From Strongylocentrotus purpuratus (lineage: Eukaryota > Echinodermata > Echinoidea > Camarodonta > Strongylocentrotidae), in assembly GCF_000002235.5 (NCBI RefSeq), contig NW_022145596.1:30087367-30151366 (forward strand): a stretch of DNA of 64,000 nucleotides, in the 5' to 3' direction. Position numbers and translations under genes: made by a program. Shown one piece after another: positions 22,342 to 64,000 of the stretch. Position 1 is the stretch's first letter, and each line of letters opens with the position of its first letter. The notes below the pieces were generated by a model. The model was not told the origin of the DNA, made no database searches, and saw only the letters and a list, made by a program, of their open reading frames with translations.

Positions 22342-22940
22342 AGGAAAAGAAGAGAAAGGGAAAGAGGAGAGAAAGGGAAAGAAAGAAGAGGAATAAGAAA
22401 GGAAAAGGGGGGAAAAGAAGGAGATATGACGGGGCCGAAAGGGCCTTGCCTCCCAGCTGTTTCCTCCCCCCCCCCCCCCCAGTCAAAAAATAAGAGAGAA
22501 GGGAGGAAAGGGAAAGAAAAAGGGAAAAGAGGAGATAAAGGGAAGGGAAAAAAAGAGGAAAAAGAAAAGAAGGGAGATATCAGTTGCAATTTTCCGCCAA
22601 CAATTTGTAGTTCGTGGGGAGGGCAAAAGGCCCTTGCCTCGCCACCCCCCCCCCCCCGAAAAAAAAGGGGGGGAGGAAAGGAAAGGGACATAGGAGAGCT
22701 AAAAGGGAACACAAAAGAGGAAGAAGAATTTGTTATTGCCACCCCCAGCAAACCTAAAAAAAGAGAGAAGAGAGGGAAGGAAAAGGAAAAGAGGAGAGAA
22801 AGGGAAAGGGAAAGAAAAAAAGAGAAAGAAGAAAGGTAGGGGAAATCAGATGCGATTTTTCTCGCCAACAAGGTGTAGATCGGGGGGGCACTGGCGTACT
22901 GATGGGAGGGGGGAGGGGGCGGGGTAACAGATGCTCCCAA
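21765..22940. repeat. Tandem polypurine cassettes with duplicated spacer
   Basis: A spacer (TAGCTCTACCTG, ACACACACAAAATATT, GGCGCGGATCCAGG) occurs at 21780-21915 and 22115-22255, each followed by poly-C and then GA-rich DNA. Further purine cassettes follow at 22460-22600 and 22650-22850. No supported gene. Confidence 0.9.
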
Positions 22941-23089
22941 ATATAATTCAAACTTGGTTTATTTCTAATTCGATACCGGTGATTTACAAATGTTGCTGGA
23001 ATGACATAATTTTCCGAGATTTTTCTCAATCTTTCGTAAATTATACTTTTTGTATGCGTTTGTTGGAAAATGGCAAATTCCTAACGAAA

Positions 23090-23600
23090 AAATAGTGACC
23101 TGCCAGTCTCACAAATAAGGTATCAAAATATGCTCATCTGACCTATGGAACCGACCAAGGGCCCTAAGGCTGACCCTTGTATGCTAATCTGACGGTAAAT
23201 TAATGCTTAAAACCCTTGATCTTCTGGGGTCTCTGCCCCCTGGACCTCACGCCAATTAATGTCTTGCCAGTATCAAAATATGTTAATCTGACCGTAATTA
23301 AATGCCTAAAACCCCTGAGCTTCCGGGGCTCCGCCCCCTCGTCCCCACGCCAATTCGTGACCTGCCAGTGTCACAAATGGGGTATTAAAATATGCTCATG
23401 TGACCGTAATTTATTACCCAAATACCCTGAGCTTCCGGGGGCTCCGCCCCTGGACCCCACGCCAATTCGTGACGTGCCAGTGTCACGAAGAAGGTATCAA
23501 AATATGCTCATCTGACGGTAATTTAATGTATAAAACCCCTGAGCTTCTGGGGGATCCACCCCTTGACCCCCCGCCGAGGCTTCGCCCCTAGACTCACGCC
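23090..23600. repeat. Minisatellite, about 4 units of 100-115 bp
   Basis: Repeated blocks: CCCTGAGCTTC(C/T)GGGG, CACGCCAATTCGTGAC, CTGCCAGTGTCAC, TATCAAAATATGCTCATCTG. Units differ at many sites, so the array is not recent. Open frames over it follow the repeat. Confidence 0.85.
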
Positions 23601-24570
23601 AATTTACGCTACGCTCTCCCTGATCGTGAATACCACCCCCGCCCCCCCCCCCCCCCCTACTTAGAGAACCGTTTAGCGGGGCCTGCATTTAAGAGTGGGG
23701 TGATGCGTTTTTTTTTGTCTACCCACCCCCCACCCCCCAACCAAAAAAAAAAAAAAAACGTTTTTGCTCATTTCGCCACTGCCGGTGTTACCATTACGTA
23801 CCAATTTTTGGCTTTCAATTTCGCCCCCCCCCCCTAAGAAATCCTGGATCCGCGCCTAGTGTATACATAAAGCTGCGCCTCTGACATTATCACAGTTAAT
23901 TTCGCACTGTATACACAATCATAATAAGTATATAGCGGAGGCAAAAGTGGTTCCGCCTATGAAACAAATATCCTGAATTATCAGTTCCAGCTTGTATCTT
24001 TTCCTCTTGTTATTCTAACACGATCGCAACTGCTAAGTTCGGAAAACCTAAGGGCCTTATAGATTTCCGAAATTATAATTTTGCTAAGGCAATTTCAAAT
24101 AGCCTTGTGCGCCACCTTTTTAAGTGTGCCAACATTACAATGAAGGGTTACTTAATCCGAAACGTGATTTGTTGAAATTGCCCTTGATTTTAATATACTA
24201 TGGACTTGCTCTTCACTTTCGAAAATTGAGGATAGACTTTAACTGATGTTCAGATGATGTATAAACAAATGAAAGACTGGTTCTTATAGAGCATTTAATT
24301 GTGTTTGTTAACATATTTATTTCTCCTCTTTCGAGCTCACTCTGATCGTTCTCATTTACTGCTTATTTTACGATATGTATTTTCCCCTATTGTTTCAATG
24401 ATATTCTAAACAATTTTCTTGGCTCATTTTCATATATATAAATTTGAAATTTCACAATGACTTAGACTTTGATGTTTCTACAACATAAAATGGAATTTAT
24501 CTCAATCGCATTCTCGGCCTGATGACACCTTTATAAAAAGGAGTATACCTCATGTAATGTTAGTTTTTAA

Positions 24571-24624
<54 letters not shown>
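24571..24624. repeat. (GA)n microsatellite
   Basis: About 26 uninterrupted GA/AG dinucleotides. Confidence 0.97.
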
Positions 24625-24627
<3 letters not shown>

Positions 24628-24959
24628 GGCGGGGTAGGTGGTGCTACCACTGGATACGGTGGAGTGCCCCTCGATAAAAAACGGACATTCGCTTTCACCT
24701 TTTAAATTACAACATCCTTCAGTTGTAAATGCATTCTGATTCTGTTCTTTGCATTGTTAAAGGTTATTGATTGATGTAGTTTTCCTGATGTTATTGTGAA
24801 ACATAATTGTTTAAAAGTCTTCCACACACGGAAAACAGAGTAGAGTCGACATTATTTTCCTCTTCCTCCCCTTCCTCCTCCTCCTCCTTTTCTTCTTCTC
24901 CTATTTCTTTTCTTCTTATACTTATCATTTCTATCATCAGTTTAATGTTGTTATTTAAT

Positions 24960-25196
24960 ACTATGCCATGTGTTTTTTAATAAACTGAAACTGAATATCA
25001 TAATTATTATCTTTATTAAGTTTTTGTTCTTTTTCTTATCAGTCTGTAAATATTGTGTGCATGTCTGTCGGAGATCCCGCTGGAAATAAGCTCTCGAGCT
25101 TTCGTGGGTTATCCTGTTCAAGCTGTTATTCTTGTAGGCCTATATTGTAGCATGTTGGAAGCTTGGCGAATAAAAATCAATCAATCAATCAATCCA
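24960..25196 (+). mobile_element. Probable non-LTR retrotransposon 3' end
   Basis: Ends AATAAAAATCAATCAATC, a tandem tetranucleotide tail of the kind found at CR1/L2-like 3' ends, preceded by pyrimidine-rich and TAGGCCTA-containing sequence. No reverse-transcriptase frame is attached. Confidence 0.45.
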
Positions 25197-25339
25197 TAGA
25201 GCAGGGCATGTGAGTTAAAGTCTCACCTCCCTGCATAGAGATAGTATATAGGATCTCTATGCTCTAAAATGTAGAGCGCCATCTATTGCTGGGCGTCAAC
25301 CTCGAATTAAATTTATATTGAACGAGAAATTACGTATCG

Positions 25340-25500
25340 ATGGTGAAGGGAAGCCATCGCATAGCCGCTAGCTTGACAGATGTTTTCAACATTATTGCAT
25401 CCATTTATCAAGTAAACCGATCGACAGCTAGCTATTCCAATGCAGCATCTGATTCTGAAGGATATATTCAACTAATGGATGATTTTTTTGAAATCCTGGT
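25340..25500 (+). other. Open frame followed by a donor-like site (possible orphan first exon)
   Basis: ATG at 25340 opens a frame of 53 codons (MVKGSHRIAASLTDVFNIIA ... IQLMDDFFEIL) running into GTAAGA at 25500. The composition looks protein-like, but I do not recognise it, and no partner exon was found. It cannot extend FRMPD4, whose start codon follows an in-frame stop. Confidence 0.25.
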
Positions 25501-26000
25501 AAGAGCACATTCAGTCTTCTTTCTAGAGCATGTCTTGAGAGAGTGAGAAAGAGAGAAGTTCGTTTGAATCCGGGAGACTGTCACTGAGTGAGAGTGTGTG
25601 TGTACAGTTCTTCTCCCCACCGCACAGCTAGCTAGCACAGCTCAGTCACAGCTGTTCACAGTGCACGCAGAGCTGAGCTGCTGAGTCCTCTTCTCACTCT
25701 CATCTCACTATCACTATCACTCAGTTCGGAATAGGTCTAAAAGAATGCAATCACATTCTAGACCGAGGGGGATGTAGATCTAGAAAAGATGATAACCTTG
25801 TGCACATGTTTAAACTGGAAGTTGGGAGGGGGAGGGGATTTTTTTAACAATATGGCAAGTGCAAGCACTTGACTTGTTCAATTTCTTCAAAAGAAAAGAG
25901 GAAGATTCAAGAATGAAATTGATGTGATGTGATTAGCCTGTGCTGGACAATCACTTGTTGACTGAATCATGTAACCATTTGTATTAATTTAGGAATAAGG

Positions 26001-26481
26001 CTAAGGGTACGTTCTTGCCAAATTTTTTAAAGCTAGAATCACATAGAAGGTCTATATCAAAACGCCGTTACTGCGGGAGATCGTTCAAGCGATTTCCCAT
26101 CATCGCTGATTCTCGCTCATTTCAAGCCCAACCACATACCACTGTGCATCACATGGGGGAATTTGACCAGTATTTATAGGTCAACTTCCGAAATTCTGCG
26201 TGCGCTTTCTGAATTTGTTTGCGTTCAACTGTGGGCAAAAACAGAAGCAGGCCACGCGCGACGCGTAATGACGGACATGATTGAGATTTGAGATCTCCGT
26301 TTCGTTGAAGCAAATATTAGCATTACAAAAGCATCTTTTTCAGCGATTTATTTTTACGTTTTGAAACTTGTTTATTTTTACGACCGATGAAAAATCGCTG
26401 AAACGCAACTGTGTTTTAACCTAAACGTCTTTGAAAAACGTGATTCTAGGTTGAAAAACTGTCGCTTCAACACGCCCTAAG
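26001..26481. mobile_element. TIR element of about 480 bp
   Basis: The left end CTAAGGGTACGTTCTTG and the reverse complement of the right end (CTTAGGGCGTGTTGAAG) align. Further in, CTAGAATCACAT and ACGTGATTCTAG are inverted. Non-coding. Confidence 0.7.
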
Positions 26482-27379
26482 AGTATGGTCACTTGACCTA
26501 CCGGTAATACCGGACACCCTGTAAATCTTCAGAAGTAAAATGATATGCATTTCAAAGGTCAACGTGTAATGACGAGTTGACCTACATGTAAGTAAATGCG
26601 CTGATTACCGAAGCGTAACGAGCGTACAGCAGCGCACATTTCTGCTTCACATGCATGTTAATGTACATGTACGCACAAAGAAAATTGCAATTGTTAACAC
26701 AAAAATTTAGCATTATACAAGAGTTATAATCCTTAATGTGTTTCATTCTAGAATGAGAGCGCAGATGCAATAGTAATATGTAAGGTATTCTGCTCTCAAA
26801 GTTTAATGTCCAGAAAGTTCTTATTTATGCCATAAACATGGATTGGGTACCTATAGTTTTTTTTAATTTTTAACGGTGCTTTTTGGTCAAATTGCAGATA
26901 TAGTGGGTGAACAGTGCAAACACCGTAGCTGAGTTCACAATTGTGCAATTTTTTTTAAAACATCACTTTATTGTTCAAACTTGCACAACAAAGGAGAAGA
27001 TACAATAGCCCAGGACAATTCCATTTTACTGGGAAATGCAGGGCATTAAAAGTAAATGAAGTGTATAATGTTATATACCGTACATACATCGTCAAAACAA
27101 AAATTAACTAATTTTACAACATAGTGAAGACTGAGGAGTTATGGATATTTCTAGTTATTGATGAAATAAGAGGAGCTAAATATTGAAAATTGGTTTGATA
27201 TATCAACTTAATAAATACGAAGCATACATAATGAGTATTATAAAAGTTTGATTTGAGTTAATGTTTAATACAAAGAGGATTTTGTCAGTGCCAGGCAATG
27301 AAAAGAGGCGAGCAATAGAAAGAAATATAAGACTGGTGACAAGGTGTATTTAAACCCAATTTGTGTGTGTGAGTAATTA

Positions 27380-28030
27380 ATCCCTTACATACTTGAAATG
27401 CGAAGGGGAATTTTGGTTTCCCATTTATTGGCATTCTTTGAGTAGTAGATGACAAACGAAGAAATAATTCCGGTAGATAGTTTGGATAAATTCTGTCGAA
27501 CTTGTTTCAAATTGACTGGTTTTCCAATTTCTTTCAACAGCTGCTTTAGCCTTGTCACATTATCTGGCAAAATATGACCTCCAGAGCCGATTTCCAGAGC
27601 CGATTTCCAAAGGAAGATACACCACAGAATATCCATTAGCCTCTATATCAGTAACTAACTGGCATATTTGTTCGATTTATATTCATACGTGTGCCTTAAC
27701 TATATTCATTTCAAAGGGAACTGACAACTCAAGTATGAGGATTTTTTAAAAGTTTTTCCAAAAAACACAAATGTATGGGATGAGGTTGGTTTGGGTACTT
27801 GTGGAGATGCCTTTTTTTGTCCATCGCTCTATTTTTAGGTCTGTGTACATAATAGTGTCGCTAAGAGAGGCGATGCCTTCTTGAATAATTTCGGCAAGAT
27901 ACAAAAGTATGTTGTCATGGCGCCAAGTATAGCGTCCCTCGTCAAGTGACACAGGGCATGCGTTCAATACATGGTGTACTGTTTCTCTATTTTCACATTT
28001 TTTACAGTTTGCCGATGCCCTTTCACCCCA
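27380..28030 (-). pseudogene. Dead LINE C-terminus with zinc knuckle and restriction-like endonuclease features
   Basis: On the minus strand NCKKCENRETVHHVLNAC (C-X2-C-X7-H-X4-C) leads into PVSLDEGRYTWRHDNILLYL; further on comes IEANGYSVVYLPLEIGSG. This order, a CCHC knuckle followed by an endonuclease-like segment, is typical of R2/NeSL-type retrotransposons (inferred clade). A 13-base duplication at about 27586-27612 and other frame breaks show it is inactive. Confidence 0.7.
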
Positions 28031-28204
28031 TCAAGTAAGGTTTGCATTTGTACTAAGTGTATTTGAAAGCGAATTCATGAGACATCAAATATGTATAGTA
28101 GAAATATATGTTGAAAACTTTTCTTTCAAAGATTTTACCAAAAAAATCCAAACTACACTTAAACCTGTAGTTAAAGATTATATAGCATGTAACAGCATAA
28201 CAAT

Positions 28205-28375
28205 CGGACAGATCTTTATGGTACATGTTCGTGTAGTCCCATCTTTATGTGACTGGGCTAATTTTTTTTTATCATTTTGATGATCCCAGAACCTTGCAGT
28301 ACACACCAATACTGTATGCTACTTGCTAGATGATCAACCTTTTCTGATCAATTCCACACTGTTCCTTGCGGAGTA
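28205..28375 (-). repeat. Dispersed repeat B (fragment)
   Basis: The minus strand matches 60790-60890 and 37435-37500: AGAAAAGGTTGATCATCTAG, AGTATTGGTGTGTACTGCAA, GGTTCTGG. Confidence 0.8.
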
Positions 28376-30672
28376 GACTAGTTAAGAACTACACACACAC
28401 TGAGCATAAAATCTACATGTATAGGAGCACAAAGCCCCAGTCCGACTTGTATTTCGTGCACGCCCTTTACCCAGGGTTTAATGTTATCCTTTATTTTCTT
28501 CATACTCCTTCTCAGTTTACATATATTGTATAGAATGCGAGGCAAAGTTTTTATTTTTTTATTTTTTCTAGCTACCTGTACATACAGGGGATTTGTACAT
28601 TTTAAGAATGTAGGGGGAAAAATCAAAGTGAACCTAGAAATACATCTGATATCATAGTTCTAAGTCCTTAAATCTTGTTCGCATGAAGTTACAATTTACA
28701 CAATGTTGACATCATAGGAATGTTCTTGTATCTTCATTAGGAAGTGATTGATATGGTTGCTTGTACTTTTTCCATTATTTGTTGTTGCTTTTTGTAAAAA
28801 AGTTGGGTTGTCAAACTTTATGACCCAATTGTACTATATCAAATGTAACATGTTTTTTTGGACAATAATTACAGGCTGGTCTGTGTATTGTAAAGAAAGA
28901 GGAAGAGCAATGTGAATGAGCATTCATGTTTTTTTTAATGTCTTTGTCATCTTAAAAGTTCTAAGGCTTGCTTGTTTGGAGCATAAGATATATAAGATAT
29001 AGAAGAAGATTATTTTAATTGGCTGGCTAAAAGGTAATATGGAGCTCTTCAGAAGTTCAGCCTTTTGCAATGTAACCCAAGCAAAATAATTTGTAAGTTT
29101 TGTTGATATAAAAAAAATAATTGTCATACATGTATTTCTGCTTTGGTGGAAGCTTAATCCAAATAGTATGTGACTCCCAAGATAAATCAGAAAAACAAAC
29201 ACCTAATTTATTTAGAAAATGAAGATAATGGTAATGATTTACTCAATTGTGTTGTACAATGTTTTTTACAAAAAGATTTAAACAACTTTGAAGGCAACTT
29301 TACTTTTGTCTACATGTCCAGAAGCACAGAAAAAACAGAGACAACTTTCTTATTACACTGTAAACAATCATCATATAAAGCTGAATCTTTCCAACATTTG
29401 CTTTTTACAGATTTTTTTACCAGTTTTTCATTTTTCTATTTCTTCCAGGTCTAAGGATTGGATCTTCCTGCATGAACAACAGAAGATAATTGAATGAGCT
29501 CCAGATTGCTAGAAAGGGAAAGAAGTACATCCACTTTACCTATTAAGCACAAGTACTACCAGTTTAATGTAATTGATTTACTGAAAAAAGGGTTAAATTA
29601 TGGCTTAACATACAGGTCATTCACACGGCATCCTGTCTGTAATTGCATAAGTTGGGGAGGAAACCACTGAGAAAATTATGAAAATTGTCTTCGTTTGACC
29701 CACACCCATCTGAAATTGCAGTCCGGGCTCATCAGCATAATTTATGGGGGTGCCGCTGATACTGTCCAATTGGTGATGGGCAATTGAATTTGTAGCGTGA
29801 GTAAGATTTCAATAGGATCACAATCAAAGTGATTCTTAATCAAATTTGGAGTACTCCTGCCAAGGAAGGTTGCGCGGTGGCGCTCAACCCCTGCCGACTA
29901 ATTCCTTTCAACTTGGGCTACTGCCTCATCCTCGGATTCCAAGCAGTTTATATCATTTCCAGCGATACAGAGGCAAGGATCTAACACAATTACCGCTCCC
30001 CGGTGCATAAAACCTGCCAGGAATATTTTATCCACTTTGGCTAATATTACATCAAAAACGTTTTTCAGTATGAAGTTGGCATTAAGCGGACAATAAGACA
30101 TTACAGATTAGGCAGTAACCGGAAATATCTCATGCTGGAGCTCGGTGGCAATTTGTGTTTCATCAATTTGTGCTCGGAGAGGATTGTGTTTTGAAAAGAG
30201 AGGAGTCTCACTGTGTATGACGCGATGAGAGAGATGCATTGCTCCTAAGACAAGCTCTCTTCAGTCCGGACTGACTGCTAATGGGTCATGTGGAGCGTTT
30301 GATTAGAGAGATGTAGCAATGTGCGCAGAAGGCTGTGATTACCGATGAATGATGACTGTGTATCTGACAATTCAATCCCGAGGGATCCAAGCTATCTGCT
30401 ATTTACATGTACATGTATGTGACGTCAACCCGGGAGAGCGATACTTCGAGCTAAAAAACTGTTATGACGATTAAGAAATTAGCCATATAATTAAGTGCTT
30501 TTTGATTTATTAGTACTAGTAACGATAATCCTGTGTGACTGATTGTGGGACAAACTCTACTTCTGCATTTCACAATTTTCATCAATTAACTTGCTGATAC
30601 CTGAAAGGCAATGCATCTGAGTAACTGAAGTGACTATTTGTCTCTGCTGATGATGAGAATCTTGTATTTGTC
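28376..30672. other. Intergenic DNA upstream of FRMPD4, no element recognised
   Basis: 28376-29600 is AT-rich without signals that I can support. 29620-30420 is less AT-rich and more complex in composition, with no repeat signature. It could hold the FRMPD4 promoter, a 5' UTR or an enhancer, but nothing specific is visible. Confidence 0.3.
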
Positions 30673-63690
<33,018 letters not shown>

Positions 63691-63696
63691 GTAAGT

Positions 63697-63785
63697 TATG
63701 ATGATGATGAGGATGAGGATGATGGTGATGGTAATGAGGATGATGGTGATGGTGATGGTGATGGTGATGATGATGGTGATGATAG
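63697..63785. repeat. (GAT/GGT)n microsatellite next to exon 14 donor
   Basis: GATGATGAGGATGGTGATGG-type repeats start 6-7 bases after the exon 14 splice site. A G-run/C-run hairpin follows at 63825-63852. Confidence 0.92.
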
Positions 63786-64000
63786 TCTTGATATATACAT
63801 ATACAAATTAACCCTTACTGTAATGGGGGGGGGGCCTGGGAGGCCCCCCCCCTCGACATTTTCGGAGATTGCGCCGCAACCGCTTGAAATTTTGAATTGT
63901 CGTTTCATGACTTTTTTCCCTCAAGTCTTACGCACGTTTTGATACCATTTTCGTCGCAATCGGATATACCTGTGAGGTGTTACATAACAATTAGTATGCG

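Noticed and set aside
21729..22940. Several long overlapping open frames, rich in Arg/Glu/Lys on plus and Ser/Leu/Phe on minus.
   Set aside because: They follow the polypurine and poly-C cassettes on both strands, with no domain and no splice context.
23216..23591. Plus-strand open frames with repeated proline/leucine phrases.
   Set aside because: They track the minisatellite units.

Overview
This is eukaryotic genomic DNA, almost certainly from a marine deuterostome. A sea urchin is my best guess, from the intron-rich genes whose protein sequences resemble vertebrate orthologues, the abundant TACATGTA and TAGGCCTA words, the tRNA-headed SINEs and the many short inverted-repeat transposons. 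Species is not determined. There are no operons, rRNA, stand-alone tRNA genes or CRISPR arrays. The coding content is two multi-exon genes pointing away from each other; everything else is intron, intergenic DNA and repeats.

Gene 1 (minus strand, from 20086 to beyond the left edge) is RECQL5, the RecQ-family DNA helicase. Fourteen coding exons can be joined with GT-AG junctions and a continuous frame, giving 1079 codons before the window ends. They cover an N-terminal tail, the helicase core (Walker A, DEAH box, motif VI), the four-cysteine RecQ zinc site, an acidic linker, a KIX-like region expected to contact RNA polymerase II, and the start of a long acidic tail.

Gene 2 (plus strand, from 30673 to beyond the right edge) is an FRMPD4-type scaffold protein of the FRMPD1/3/4 family. 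Fourteen coding exons join in frame to give 634 codons: two WW modules, one PDZ domain, a linker with an RVRF motif, a complete FERM domain, and a following segment with a PPPY motif. The C-terminal remainder lies outside the window.

Between the genes (20.1-30.7 kb) lie a likely RECQL5 promoter, a telomere-like hairpin, about 2 kb of poly-C and polypurine tracts, a minisatellite, a dead LINE with restriction-like-endonuclease features, a terminal-inverted-repeat (TIR) element and one ambiguous open reading frame followed by a splice-donor-like site.

The introns are crowded with mobile elements: TIR/foldback elements (about 15), SINEs of at least two types, LINE fragments, and dispersed repeats shared by the introns of both genes. 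The most unusual observations are two separate partial-exon tandem arrays in the FERM part of gene 2, each extra copy keeping the splice acceptor but not the normal donor; a reverse-transcriptase fossil captured inside a TIR element; a dispersed repeat abutting a RECQL5 splice donor; and near-perfect foldbacks hundreds of bases long. I did not find a clearly new gene system. The two genes have no evident functional link.
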